Of a DNA stretch of 64,000 bases, positions 50,494-59,506 are shown piece by piece. A program made the position numbers and the translations under genes. Each line of letters starts with the position of its first letter. The first letter of the stretch is position 1. Under the pieces are notes generated by a model. The model worked only from the letters and a program-made list of their open reading frames with translations. It was not told the origin of the DNA and made no database searches. This DNA is from Rhodococcus tukisamuensis NBRC 100609 (GTDB taxonomy: Bacteria; Actinomycetota; Actinomycetes; Mycobacteriales; Mycobacteriaceae), in NCBI RefSeq assembly GCF_001894985.1, contig NZ_BCXG01000010.1:89085-153084 (forward strand). The letters are read 5' to 3'.

Positions 50494-51627
50494 TCAGCCC
50501 TCCGACCCGCGGCCCACCAGCAGCGCGGTCTCCCGGTGCAGACGGCCGAAGTTGTAGTAGGCGGCGCAGGCGCCCTCCGGGGAGACCATGCACGTGCCGA
50601 TCGGGGTCTCGGGGGTGCAGGCGGTCCCGAACACCTTGCACTCCCAGGGCTTGATGACGCCCTTGAGCACCTCGCCGCACTGACACGCCTTCGGGTCGGC
50701 CACCCGCACCCCGGGCATCGAGAACTTCTCCTCCGCGTCGAACTCGGCGTAGTCGGGGTGCACCTTCAGCGCGCTCTGGGAGATGAAGCCCAGGCCGCGC
50801 CACTCGAAGTGCGGCCGCAGCTCGAAGGTCTCGGCCATCAGCTTCAGCGCCTGCGGGTTGCCCTCGGGACGCACCACGCGGATGTACTGGTTCTCGACCT
50901 CGCAGCGGCCGTCCCGGATCTGCTGCAGCAGCATGTGCACCGACGCCAGGATGTCGAGGGGCTCGAAGCCGGCCACCACGATCGGCTTGCCGTACACCTC
51001 GGGCACGAACCGGTACGGCCGGATGCCCACCACGGTCGAGACGTGGCCCGGGCCGAGGAAGCCGGACAGCCGCAGGTCCGGGGACTCCAGGATCGCCTTG
51101 ATCGGCGGCACGATCGTCACGTGGTTGCAGAAGACGCTGAAGTTCGTCACGCCGAGCGCGCGGGCCCGCACCAGCGTCACCGCCGTGGACGGCGCGGTGG
51201 TCTCGAAGCCGACGGCGAAGAACACCACCTCCTTGTCGGGGTTGTCCACGGCGACCTTGAGCGCGTCGAGCGGCGAGTACACGAAGCGGACGTCGGCGCC
51301 GTGTGCCTTCGCCTCGATCAGGTTGCCCGCGGACCCCGGCACCCGCATCATGTCGCCGAACGTGGTGAAGATGACGTTCGGGCGCTGCGCCAGGGACATC
51401 GCGTCGTCCACCCGGCCCATGGGGATGACGCAGACCGGGCAGCCGGGGCCGTGCACCAGTTCCACGGAGGGGGGCAGCAGGTGTTCGATGCCGTGCCGGT
51501 AGATGGTGTGGGTGTGCCCGCCGCACACCTCCATGAACTTGAACTCGTCGTCGCCGGCGAGCTCGGTGATCGACTTCACGAGCGCGCGGGCCGCGGCCGG
51601 GTCGCGGAATTCGTCTACGAACTTCAT
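50494..51627 (-). CDS. hypD: Hydrogenase maturation protein HypD
   Basis: A 377-residue [4Fe-4S] protein that, with HypC, HypE and HypF, builds the Fe(CN)2CO unit. Motifs: EVCGGHTHTIYRHGIEHLL (~35), HGPGCPVCVIPMGRVDDAM (~60), FFAVGFETTAPSTAVTLV, NHVTIVPP, GFEPLDI. C-terminal cluster ligands: ACQCGEVLKG, ECKVFGTACTPETPIGTC. Normal length. The upstream hypC ends 31 bases away. Confidence 0.96.
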   Translation of the reverse strand: MKFVDEFRDPAAARALVKSITELAGDDEFKFMEVCGGHTHTIYRHGIEHLLPPSVELVHGPGCPVCVIPMGRVDDAMSLAQRPNVIFTTFGDMMRVPGSAGNLIEAKAHGADVRFVYSPLDALKVAVDNPDKEVVFFAVGFETTAPSTAVTLVRARALGVTNFSVFCNHVTIVPPIKAILESPDLRLSGFLGPGHVSTVVGIRPYRFVPEVYGKPIVVAGFEPLDILASVHMLLQQIRDGRCEVENQYIRVVRPEGNPQALKLMAETFELRPHFEWRGLGFISQSALKVHPDYAEFDAEEKFSMPGVRVADPKACQCGEVLKGVIKPWECKVFGTACTPETPIGTCMVSPEGACAAYYNFGRLHRETALLVGRGSEG

Positions 51628-51658
51628 GGGGCTACCTCGCTCTGCGTGGACGCCTCGG

Positions 51659-51931
51659 TCAGGCGATTTCTGAGGAGTTGTACGCGTCGATCTCGTTGAC
51701 GTAGTCGGCGCCCATCTTCTGGACCTGGTCGAGGGTCAGCTGCGCCTCGGCCTCGTCGATCTTCGACATCGCGAACCCGACGTGGACCAGCACCCAGTCG
51801 CCGACGAGAAGGCCCTCGTCGGCCAGCAGCCGGACGCTGATGATGCGGCGGATCCCGTTGACGTCGACCTTGGCCAGGTGTTCGTTCGCGTCGACGATCT
51901 CGACGACCTGTCCCGGTATGCCCAAGCACAT
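51659..51931 (-). CDS. hypC: Hydrogenase assembly chaperone HypC (second copy)
   Basis: 90 residues: MCLGIPGQVVEIVDANEHLA, KVDVNGIRRIISVRLLADEG, VGDWVLVHVGFAMSKIDEAE. The N-terminal Met-Cys needed to carry the Fe(CN)2CO intermediate is present. In operon with hypD and hypE, so it is probably the general scaffold partner of HypD. Confidence 0.95.
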   Translation of the reverse strand: MCLGIPGQVVEIVDANEHLAKVDVNGIRRIISVRLLADEGLLVGDWVLVHVGFAMSKIDEAEAQLTLDQVQKMGADYVNEIDAYNSSEIA

Positions 51932-51963
51932 CTCGGTGTTCCTTCCCTCGCGGGTCCTGCGGC

Positions 51964-53076
51964 TCAACAGATTCGCGGCAGCGGGTCGCCGACCAGCATG
52001 TCGACGATGCGGCTGCCGCCGAACGCGGTCCGCAGCGCCACGATGCCCTGCGGGTCCGCCATCACCTCGCCGATCACCGCGGCCTGCGCGCCGAGCGGCT
52101 GCCCGTGCAGTGCCGCGACCGCGGCGTCGGACTCCTCCGCCGGCACCACGGCGACGAACTTGCCCTCGTTCGCGACGTAGAGCGGGTCGATCCCGAGCAG
52201 GTCGCAGGCGCCGAGCACCTGCGGCTGCACCGGGAGGGCCTGCTCGTCGAGCACCACGGCGACGCCGGCGGACTGCGCGAGCTCGTTGCACACCGTGCCG
52301 ATGCCGCCCCGGGTGGCGTCGCGCATCCACCGGGTGCCCGGCGCGGCCGCCAGCAACGCCTCCACCAGGCCGTTCACCGGCGCGGTGTCCGAGGCGATGT
52401 CCGCCTCGATGGCGAGCTCGCCGCGGGCCAGCATCACCGCCATGCCGTGTTCGCCGATGGTGCCGGAGACCACCACCCGGTCGCCGGGCCGCACCAGGTC
52501 CGCGGCCAGCACCCGCCCGGCCGGCACTACGCCGACCCCCGCGGTCGAGATGTACAGCCCGTCCGCCGCGCCCTTCCCGACCACCTTGGTGTCGCCGGTG
52601 ACGATGGCGACCCCCGCAGCGGCGGCCGAGTCCCGCATGTCCGCGACGATGGTGCGCAGCAGCGAGATCTCGAAACCCTCCTCGATCACGAACGCGGCGG
52701 AGAGCCACCGCGGCCGGGCCCCCGAGACCGCGAGGTCGTTGACGGTGCCGTGCACCGCCAGGTTCCCGATCGAGCCGCCCGGGAACTGCAGCGGCTGCAC
52801 CACGTACGAGTCGGTGGAGAACGCGACCCGCTCACCCGAGGGCAACCCCATCACCGCGGAGTCGCCGAGCTGCTCGAGCTCCGGGTTGCGGAACGCCTCG
52901 ACGAACACCGAGTCCACCAGCGCGGCGGACGACTTGCCGCCGGCGCCGTGCGCCAACGTCACCACCGTCTCGAGCAGCCGTGGGCGGCGTTTGCGGAACG
53001 CGTCGATGCGGTCGAGGACCCGGCCCTCGCGCTCGGCGGAGGTGGGGGGCTGGGCGCCGACCGGTGTGCTGCTCAT
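51964..53076 (-). CDS. hypE: Hydrogenase maturation protein HypE
   Basis: 370 residues; dehydrates the C-terminal thiocarboxamide to thiocyanate for cyanide transfer. LAHGAGGKSSAALVDSVFVE (~45), FSTDSYVVQPLQFPGGSIGN, GTVNDLAVSGARPRWLSAAF, GDTKVVGKGAADGLYI, RDATRGGIGTVCNELAQSAG. It ends PLPRIC with the essential terminal Cys. ATG 53076 overlaps the stop of the SIS gene (ATGA). Confidence 0.96.
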   Translation of the reverse strand: MSSTPVGAQPPTSAEREGRVLDRIDAFRKRRPRLLETVVTLAHGAGGKSSAALVDSVFVEAFRNPELEQLGDSAVMGLPSGERVAFSTDSYVVQPLQFPGGSIGNLAVHGTVNDLAVSGARPRWLSAAFVIEEGFEISLLRTIVADMRDSAAAAGVAIVTGDTKVVGKGAADGLYISTAGVGVVPAGRVLAADLVRPGDRVVVSGTIGEHGMAVMLARGELAIEADIASDTAPVNGLVEALLAAAPGTRWMRDATRGGIGTVCNELAQSAGVAVVLDEQALPVQPQVLGACDLLGIDPLYVANEGKFVAVVPAEESDAAVAALHGQPLGAQAAVIGEVMADPQGIVALRTAFGGSRIVDMLVGDPLPRIC

Positions 53077-53765
53077 CTGGATTCGCCTGTCCTCGACGTC
53101 GCGGGATGCGGAGTGGGCCGTGCCATGTGGTCCTGCACGGCCGACCAGAGCCGGTACCCGACGAGGGCGTGGCTCTCCTGGATGCGGTGGATGCTCTGGG
53201 AGCGGATGGTGAAGCAGAAGTCGAGGTCCTCCGAGGTGGCCATCCGGCCGCCGTCGTGCCCGGCGAACCCGATGGTCAGCAGGCCGCGCTTGCGCGCCTC
53301 CGCGAGGGCGGTCATCAGGTCGTCGGAGTTGCCGGAGGTGGACAGCGCGATCGCGATGTCGACGGACCTCGCGTGGGCGATGATCTGCCGGGAGAAGATC
53401 AGCTCGAAACCGACGTCGTTGCCGAGCGCGGTCACCACCGCCTGGTCCGCGGCCAGCGACCAGGCCGCCACCGGCCGGCCGAGCGCCGGGCGGCTGAACA
53501 GGGAGGCCAGGGTCGCGGCATCGGTGGAGCTGCCACCGTTCCCGAAGGTGTACAGGCGCCCGCCCTGCCCGAACCGTTCGGCCATCAGCGTCCCCGCCGC
53601 CGTCACCTGCTCGCCCCACTCGTCGAGGGAGGCCCGCTGCAGGCGCGCGCTCTCGGCCGCCTTGCCCCGGGCCGAGGACGCCAGGTCCGTCAGCAGCACG
53701 GCGGCGTCGCGTTCCTCGGCGTCGATGAACGGGTACAGGAAGTTGGTGCTCTCCTTCTCGCTCAC
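53073..53765 (-). CDS. SIS-domain protein, phosphoheptose-isomerase-like
   Basis: 230 residues from GTG 53765. GmhA/DiaA-like SIS domain: RFGQGGRLYTFGNGGSSTDA (~75), ALGNDVGFELIFSRQI, IAIALSTSGNSDDLMTALAE (~140), GLLTIGFAGHDGGRMATSED. The FGNGGSS and STSGNS phosphosugar-binding loops are intact. It lies between hypE and the SIS-HypC fusion with overlaps on both sides, in a cluster with no heptose or LPS genes, so a role in hydrogenase maturation is more likely than sugar metabolism. SIS proteins recur in actinobacterial group 1h hyp operons; their job is unknown. Confidence 0.85.
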   Translation of the reverse strand: MSEKESTNFLYPFIDAEERDAAVLLTDLASSARGKAAESARLQRASLDEWGEQVTAAGTLMAERFGQGGRLYTFGNGGSSTDAATLASLFSRPALGRPVAAWSLAADQAVVTALGNDVGFELIFSRQIIAHARSVDIAIALSTSGNSDDLMTALAEARKRGLLTIGFAGHDGGRMATSEDLDFCFTIRSQSIHRIQESHALVGYRLWSAVQDHMARPTPHPATSRTGESR

Positions 53766-54505
53766 CGCGCCGCCTCCGTCGCCGTCGCGACCCGGCTGAT
53801 CGCCGCGCCGCCGTGCACCAGCACCAGGTCCCCGGGCGCGACGTCGCCGAGGACGGTCACGTCGACCGACTCGTCCCCGGTCGCGGTGCGGACGAGCGCG
53901 GTGTCCATCGCCGTCGCGGGCGGCAGCACCACCTCGCCGAGCCGGCCCTCGTCGCTGCACGTCACGCAGCCGGTCTCGGTGCACTCCGCGGCGTCCGGGG
54001 TCAGCAGCCCCGGGTGCTCGAAGCACACGTGCGTCAACTCCCACAGCAGGTGGTACATCAACACGAACCGCCCCGTCGCGGGGACCATCGGGTCGCCGGA
54101 GTCCACCCACAGCGTGTGGTCGGCGCCGCCCGCCGGTGGCCGCGGCCCGGAGCCGATCCAGATGGTGTCCGCGCCCCACGCGGGTGCCCGCCGCATCACG
54201 TCCAGCACCTGCGGCTGGTCGGCCGACGCGACCGCGATGATCACGTCGCCCGGCCGGGTGGCCACCCGGCACTGCGCGACGGGGTCCGGTTCGACCAGCG
54301 CGACGGAGGGCAGTGCCCGCTTGCCCATGATCACGGGGTGGACGAACTCCACCGCGACGTGGTGGGCGTGCGGCTCCCACTGTGGGGAGACCACCCACAG
54401 CGTGGCGCCGGCGTTGAACCTGCGGGCCAGGGCGAGGGCGGCCGTCGCCAGGTCCTGCGAGAGGTCCTCGTCGATCAGGGGTGTCTGCGCCGGTGCCTCG
54501 GTCAT
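53762..54505 (-). CDS. SIS-like domain fused to a HypC-like domain
   Basis: 247 residues. The N-terminal ~165 form a SIS-like domain (DLATAALALARRFNAGATLW, VATRPGDVIIAVASADQPQV, VLDVMRRAPAWGADTIWIGS). Then FVLMYHLLWELTHVCFEHPG, and a C-terminal HypC/HupF-like barrel (TGCVTCSDEGRLGEVVLPPA, VTVLGDVAPGDLVLVHGGAA). The Cys pair CVTC is internal, so the processed N-terminal Cys used by HypC cannot form. It overlaps both hypF and the SIS gene by 4 bp. Function unknown. Confidence 0.8.
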   Translation of the reverse strand: MTEAPAQTPLIDEDLSQDLATAALALARRFNAGATLWVVSPQWEPHAHHVAVEFVHPVIMGKRALPSVALVEPDPVAQCRVATRPGDVIIAVASADQPQVLDVMRRAPAWGADTIWIGSGPRPPAGGADHTLWVDSGDPMVPATGRFVLMYHLLWELTHVCFEHPGLLTPDAAECTETGCVTCSDEGRLGEVVLPPATAMDTALVRTATGDESVDVTVLGDVAPGDLVLVHGGAAISRVATATEAAR

Positions 54506-56889
54506 CGCATCGCTCCGATCCGTCGTCGGTCCATCGCCGGGCTGCGGGCGCCGCGGGCGAGCAGAGCGGTACCGAGCACCGCCTGGCCGAGGGAGAGGCC
54601 GCCGTCGTTCGCCGGCACCCGCTCGTGGGTCAGCACCTCGAAACCACTGCGCCGCAGGGCGGTACGCAGCATCTGCAGCAGCAGCGCGTTCTGGAACACC
54701 CCGCCGGTGAGGCCGACGGTGCCCACGCCGGTCCGATCCGCCGTGCGCGCGGCCAGTTCGGCGGTCGCGTCGGCCAGCGCGCGGTGGAAGCCCAGGGCGA
54801 GCGGCGCGACGGCCACCCCGGCGCGGACCCCGGCGACGAGGCCGTCGAGCAGCGGCCCGAGGAGGAGCTGTCCGTCGGCGACCGGCATCGTCAGCGGCGC
54901 CGCCCCCGTCGCCGAGCGCGCGCGGGCCTCGAGTTCCACGGCGGCCTGCGCCTCGTAGCTCACCCGGTGGCGCACCCCGAGCAGGGACGCGACGCCGTCG
55001 AAGAGCCGCCCGACGCTGGTGGTGCGGACGGCCGCCGCCCCCGAGCCCAGCTGGGACTGCACCAGGCGGCGCTCCGCGGCGTCCAGGGCGATCGTGCACG
55101 GCAGGTCGTCGATCTCGGTGATCCCGGCCTCGTGGAGCAGCGCCAGCGCCACCCGGGCCGGGTTGCGGACCGCCGCGTCGCCGCCGGGCAGCCAGAACGG
55201 CTGCAGGTGCCCGGCCCGCTCGGCGTCGAGGACGTCGGGGCCGACCAGCAGCAGCTCCCCGCCCCACACGGTGGTGTCGCAGCCGTACCCGGTGCCGTCG
55301 TAGGCGATGCCCAGCACCCGTGAGCCCAGGCGGCCGTGTTCGGCCAGCAGGGAGGCGATGTGGGCGTGGTGATGCTGCACCGTGCACAGCTCGACCCCCG
55401 TCGCGTCGCTGTAGCGGGCGGCCCACTGCCGGGTCGAGTAACCGGGATGGTCGTCCGCCACCACCAGCTCGGGGGTGACGCGGTGCAGGGAGGTCAGCTG
55501 GTCGACGGACCGCTCGAACGCCCGCCGGCTCTCCAGGGTGCCCATGTCGCCGAGATGCGCGGAGCAGAACGCGAAGTCCTGACGGGTCAGGCAGAAGGTG
55601 TTCTTCACCTCGGCGCCCACCGCCAGCACCACCGGGCCGGGCGCGGGCAACGCGACCGGCAGGGGAGCGAACCCCCGGGACCGCCGGATCGGCACCTCCC
55701 GTCCCCCCGACACCGCCAGGACGGAGTCCTCGCAGGGCACGGCGATGTCGCGGTCGTGCATCAGGAACAGGTCCGCGACCGCGCCGAGGCGGCGCCGGGC
55801 GTCCTCGTTCTCGAAGCAGAGCGGCTCGCCGCTGGTGTTTCCGGATGTCATCACCAGCAGGGTCGGGACCCTGTCGTCGGGCCGGCCGGGCACCGAGGTG
55901 AAGAGCAGGTGGTGCAGCGGGGTGTACGGCAGCATCACCCCCAGGTCCCCGACGCCGGGTGCCAACTCCGCCGACGCGGCCTCCGAGTCCCGCTTGCGCA
56001 GCAGCACGATCGGCCGGGCGGGGAGACCCAGCAGCCGCGCCCGCGCCTCGTCGACCTCGGCAATCTCGCCGGCCCGGCGGAGATCCGGCGCCATCACCGC
56101 AAACGGCTTGGCCGGCCGGTGTTTACGCTCACGCAGGCGGCGCACGGCGGCCGGGTCGGTCGCATCGCAGACCAGGTGAAAGCCCCCGAGCCCCTTGACC
56201 GCGACGATCAGGCCCTCGGCCAGCGCCCGGTGCACCCGGTCGAGCACCTCGTCGTCCCCGTCGGTCCGGACGCCGTTGCGCTCGAGGAAGATCCGGGGCC
56301 CGCAGTCGTGACAGGAGATGGGTTGGGCATGGAACCGCCGGTCCTGCGGTGTGTCGTACTCCCGCCGGCAGCGCGGACACAACGGGAACGAGGCCAGGGT
56401 GGTGTTCGGGCGGTCGTAGGGCAGGTCCGTCACCACGGTCAGCCGCGGGCCGCAGTTGGTGCAGTTGACGAACGGGTGCCGGTACCGCCGGTTCGCGGGG
56501 TCGCGGAGGTCGCGGAGGCAGTCCTCGCAGGTGGCGACGTCCGGCGAGACCAGCGTGCGGGCCCCGTCGACGTGGCGGCTCGGGGCGATCCGGAACGTGC
56601 GGTCGCCTTGCGGCGGCCGCGATTCCGATGCGACGTCGACGATGACGGACATCGGCGGCGCGTCCGACCGGATCCGGCGGGCGAACTCCGCCAATTGCGC
56701 CGCGGGGCCCTCGGCCTCGACGAAGACGCTGGCGTCGTCGTTGCCGCAGTGGCCCCCGAGCCTCAGTTCGGTGGCCAACCGGGCGACGAAGGGTCGAAAT
56801 CCGACGCCCTGCACGATCCCTCGGACGGTGATCCGGCGTCGTTCTACGGTGAAGGCCGCGCTGTGATCTGGCTGAAAGTGGGTGTCCAT
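54502..56889 (-). CDS. hypF: Hydrogenase maturation carbamoyltransferase HypF
   Basis: 795 residues; makes the carbamoyl group for the CN ligands from carbamoyl phosphate and ATP. Acylphosphatase domain (VRGIVQGVGFRPFVARLATE, ~20), two Zn-finger pairs (CEDCLRD, CTNCGPR, CPRCRREY, CHDCGPR), YrdC-like domain (VAVKGLGGFHLVCDATDPAA, PIVLLRKRDSEAA, LLVMTSGNTSGEP) and Kae1-like domain (VQHHHAHIASLLAEHG, GIAYDGTGYG, LTGGVFQNALLL). ATG 56889 has GGAG upstream; GTG 56901 is also possible. Confidence 0.96.
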   Translation of the reverse strand: MDTHFQPDHSAAFTVERRRITVRGIVQGVGFRPFVARLATELRLGGHCGNDDASVFVEAEGPAAQLAEFARRIRSDAPPMSVIVDVASESRPPQGDRTFRIAPSRHVDGARTLVSPDVATCEDCLRDLRDPANRRYRHPFVNCTNCGPRLTVVTDLPYDRPNTTLASFPLCPRCRREYDTPQDRRFHAQPISCHDCGPRIFLERNGVRTDGDDEVLDRVHRALAEGLIVAVKGLGGFHLVCDATDPAAVRRLRERKHRPAKPFAVMAPDLRRAGEIAEVDEARARLLGLPARPIVLLRKRDSEAASAELAPGVGDLGVMLPYTPLHHLLFTSVPGRPDDRVPTLLVMTSGNTSGEPLCFENEDARRRLGAVADLFLMHDRDIAVPCEDSVLAVSGGREVPIRRSRGFAPLPVALPAPGPVVLAVGAEVKNTFCLTRQDFAFCSAHLGDMGTLESRRAFERSVDQLTSLHRVTPELVVADDHPGYSTRQWAARYSDATGVELCTVQHHHAHIASLLAEHGRLGSRVLGIAYDGTGYGCDTTVWGGELLLVGPDVLDAERAGHLQPFWLPGGDAAVRNPARVALALLHEAGITEIDDLPCTIALDAAERRLVQSQLGSGAAAVRTTSVGRLFDGVASLLGVRHRVSYEAQAAVELEARARSATGAAPLTMPVADGQLLLGPLLDGLVAGVRAGVAVAPLALGFHRALADATAELAARTADRTGVGTVGLTGGVFQNALLLQMLRTALRRSGFEVLTHERVPANDGGLSLGQAVLGTALLARGARSPAMDRRRIGAMR

Positions 56890-57049
56890 ACCCGACTCCA
56901 CATCGCAGTTCGGTTGGCCCCGCTTCCCCGGGGCGTGGGCGACGACCGGCCTTCATCGGATCATGCTCCGCGTGGTCGCGGCCCGCAAGGGCGCCGCGGC
57001 CCGCCGGCCGCGCGCGGACAGCGCGCGTGGCGTCACCGGGAGGTGGGTG

Positions 57050-57274
57050 TCAGAGCCCGCAGAGGGTCGCCACCTGGCCGATGCTGAGCAGGCCGGACCC
57101 GCCCTCGGCGCGCGAGAACCGGCCGTCGGGGCGCACGTGGACGGCAATAGGCGGCTCGACCCGGGCGGAGTCGCCCGCGCGATCGAGGTGGTACTCGTCG
57201 AAGCCGTCGGGCGACTGCGTCACCAGGCGCACCGCATTGCGGGCGAGGGCGTTCTCGATCAGGACGTCGATCAC
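57050..57274 (-). CDS. 74-residue protein heading the hyp operon
   Basis: GTG 57274 with GAGGAG 8-9 bases upstream. MIDVLIENALARNAVRLVTQ, SPDGFDEYHLDRAGDSARVE, HVRPDGRFSRAEGGSGLLS. Compact alpha/beta, no signal. 160 bp separate its stop from hypF. It is probably the first gene after the promoter and iron-box-like site. Function unknown. Confidence 0.6.
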   Translation of the reverse strand: MIDVLIENALARNAVRLVTQSPDGFDEYHLDRAGDSARVEPPIAVHVRPDGRFSRAEGGSGLLSIGQVATLCGL

Positions 57275-57317
57275 TGGCTGGGCTCCTCGCTCGGGGACTG
57301 GCACACGAGAGAGGAGA

Positions 57318-57336
57318 TTAGGTGAGGCTAAGCTGG
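57318..57336 (-). promoter_or_regulatory. Possible IdeR/DtxR iron box
   Basis: TTAGGTGAGGCTAAGCTGG matches the 19-base DtxR/IdeR consensus (TWAGGTWAGSCTWACCTWA) at 15 positions; the first half-site is nearly perfect, the second weak. It lies 43 bp upstream of the GTG of the 74-residue protein. If functional, the maturation operon would be repressed when iron is plentiful, or activated if the site lies further from the promoter. Confidence 0.4.
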
Positions 57337-57347
57337 CTGTCAATGGG

Positions 57348-58373
57348 TCAGGCGGGCTCCCACGGACCGTCCCGGTACCGATGCCAGTCGGTGGGGTCGT
57401 CGTCGATGGTGAGGAAGTCGTTGCGTAGCCAGAAGGTGGCATCGGGGTTCCAGCCGGCGAGCACGGTGGCGCCGGGGTGGGCGGCCAGGGGGATCGCGAT
57501 CCCCGGCGTGGTCAGGTAGCCGGCGACGGTGAGGTGGACGGCGTCGTAGTCGGCCGCCGCCGCGGCCCAGTCCGGAATGAACCATTCATGGTGCTCCCCG
57601 GTGGTGTCGTACCAGTCGGAGCTACGCGACGCCGGCACGGGAAAGGGGTACGCGTCCACCAGGTGTGCCCAGTCCGACGGATCGGTGATCTCGTACACGC
57701 GGGGTGTCCCGTGGACCCGGACCGGCCAGACGCGGGCCTGTGCGCCGTCCGAGTTGTCGTCCTCGTCGAGCAGCAGCTCGACGGCGCCGAGCCCCTCCCG
57801 CGCCCGGCTGGTGTCGGTCGTTCCGGCGACCACCGGCGTGGACCACCATTCGCCGCTGACTCGCCGGTCCGGATCGGAGGCCTGGTCTTCCCGGAACCGG
57901 CGTTCGGTGGCCAGCGCGTCCGCACGCCACCGCTCCAGGTGGCCCGCCGCGCGATGGATCCGCAGGGGCAACTCCGACCAGCCCCAACGGGGATGGAACT
58001 TCTCCACGTACCGTTGGTCCGCGAGGTCGACCGCCTCGTTCCACCACCTGGCGTGGGGTGAGGCCAGGGCGGCCCGGGCGATCGGCCGCAGGGCCGCGGC
58101 GATCTCCGGGCGGGCGAACATCTGGTCCTCCTCGTCCGGCGGCTGCCAGTATCGTGCGAAGTCCGTGGCCAGGGCCAGGGCGTCGAGCAGGTCGATCTCC
58201 GACAACCTGGCGACTGCGCGGGCTTCGACGTCTTCGAGCACCTCGAGTGCGTCGCCCGGCGTCTGGGGCCGCCGATAGTGGGAGGCACGCTCGTCGTCGC
58301 TGCACGCGTAGCCGACGTTGGCGCAGAAGAACCGGCCACGCGGCGAGTTCAGGAGCAGCGAAACCGTGTCCAT
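57348..58373 (-). CDS. Conserved hypothetical protein
   Basis: A 341-residue protein. MDTVSLLLNSPRGRFFCANV, a central helical region (EIDLLDALALATDFARYWQP, ALASPHARWWNEAVDLADQR) and a C-terminal half rich in Trp/Asp (YEITDPSDWAHLVDAYPFPV, HEWFIPDWAAAAADYDAVHL, TFWLRNDFLTIDDDPTDWHR). The repeated DPxDW and WxxPDW elements suggest an actinobacterial family of unknown function. Its stop is 11 bp from the iron-box-like site. Confidence 0.75.
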   Translation of the reverse strand: MDTVSLLLNSPRGRFFCANVGYACSDDERASHYRRPQTPGDALEVLEDVEARAVARLSEIDLLDALALATDFARYWQPPDEEDQMFARPEIAAALRPIARAALASPHARWWNEAVDLADQRYVEKFHPRWGWSELPLRIHRAAGHLERWRADALATERRFREDQASDPDRRVSGEWWSTPVVAGTTDTSRAREGLGAVELLLDEDDNSDGAQARVWPVRVHGTPRVYEITDPSDWAHLVDAYPFPVPASRSSDWYDTTGEHHEWFIPDWAAAAADYDAVHLTVAGYLTTPGIAIPLAAHPGATVLAGWNPDATFWLRNDFLTIDDDPTDWHRYRDGPWEPA

Positions 58374-58867
58374 GGTTCGAAACTAGTGGATCACGAGTGC
58401 CCGTTCCGTGGTCTGCGGCTCGAAAACGTGACGGAGCCAAGGGTTGTGCGTCTCGGTGGAGGCCGCTCGCGACGGTGGGGAGGGGAGTGGCTGCCGGCGT
58501 CGGGGACGGTGGACCTTCGGTCGACCCCGACCCCGCCGTGCGCCGGTGCGATATTCGTGCCGAATGCACTGGTCAGGAACGTATCCGACGAGCTCGCGAC
58601 GGTCCGGCAACGACAGAATCGGCGGCCTGGACGGTAAGGATAATGTCATAATCCAACTTATCGGCACTTTTACCTGCCCGGTGGTCACCCACCAATCCGA
58701 CTCGCCCACAGCGGTTCTCCCGTTCCTGGCCGCCCCGAACGAGGCCGGCCCGGCGCTCCCCGGGTGGTGGCGACGGTGCCCGGGACGGGGGAGGGTGCCT
58801 CGATCGGCCCCCTCGGCGGGTACGGCGGCGGAAGTCGCTCGGCGCGTGGGGGACTCGGCGACCGGCT
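58374..58867. other. Intergenic region with an AT-rich patch
   Basis: No supported gene. An AT-richer patch at 58636-58665 contains the imperfect palindrome GGATAATGTCATAATCC, the only low-GC stretch here, and may carry a promoter for the 341-residue protein on the - strand. Confidence 0.4.
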
Positions 58868-59506
58868 TCACAGCGAGTGGGGTATCGCCAGGACCGTGAT
58901 GCCGGACCGCTTGCGCAGTTCCTCGAACACCTCGCCGCGGTCGGCGAGCTTGTCGGTGCGCACGACGGTGTAGTCGCCGGTGCCGGGCGCGTCGGTACGA
59001 TCGCCGCCGGCGTCGAACAGTGCGACGCACGCGTGGGTGTGGGTGAGGTCGTGCCGGGCCCAGTAGCGGACACCCGCGTACCCGGCCTCGCGCAACGCGG
59101 CAGCCCACAGCTGGGTGAGCGGGTAGTCGACGGTGGTGAAGATCTCCGCGGTCACCCCGAACTGCACCGCCAGGTTCGAGGTCAGGTCGGCGATCCGCCG
59201 GTCGGCGGACAGCTCGAGCTGGGACAGTGCCCGGCCGCGCAGTTCGGTGCTCGGGACCACCCGGATACCGCCCCAGGTCTCGAGCAGGGTGATCTGCTCG
59301 GATTCGGCGGTGTAGCAGGTGCCGTACGGCTCGGCGAGGTCGAACCGGCCGTGTCCGCGGCTGCCGAACCACCACGGGCTGAACGCGGAGCCGTGGGTGC
59401 GGTGCAGCCTGGTGCCCGCCCGGACCGTGGCGGCCGGGAACCGGTCACGCAGCAGGTCCGGGGGAGGCGGGGTGGACAGGTGGGACGTGGCGCGCGGAGC
59501 GCTCAC
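58868..59506 (-). CDS. RES-domain toxin (NAD+-degrading type)
   Basis: 212 residues. RAGTRLHRTHGSAFSPWWFG with the conserved Arg, GHGRFDLAEPYGTCYTAESE, then ITLLETWGG with the conserved Glu, YAGVRYWARHDLTHTHACVA. RES toxins such as MbcT and ParT degrade NAD+ by phosphorolysis or act as ADP-ribosyltransferases. ATG overlaps the antitoxin stop by 4 bp, the usual antitoxin-first order. Confidence 0.88.
   Translation of the reverse strand: MSAPRATSHLSTPPPPDLLRDRFPAATVRAGTRLHRTHGSAFSPWWFGSRGHGRFDLAEPYGTCYTAESEQITLLETWGGIRVVPSTELRGRALSQLELSADRRIADLTSNLAVQFGVTAEIFTTVDYPLTQLWAAALREAGYAGVRYWARHDLTHTHACVALFDAGGDRTDAPGTGDYTVVRTDKLADRGEVFEELRKRSGITVLAIPHSL

Noticed and set aside
53073..53765. SIS protein as a lipopolysaccharide heptose enzyme (GmhA)
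   Set aside because: Actinobacteria lack this LPS pathway, no other heptose genes are near, and the gene is locked between hyp genes. Kept as SIS-domain protein only.
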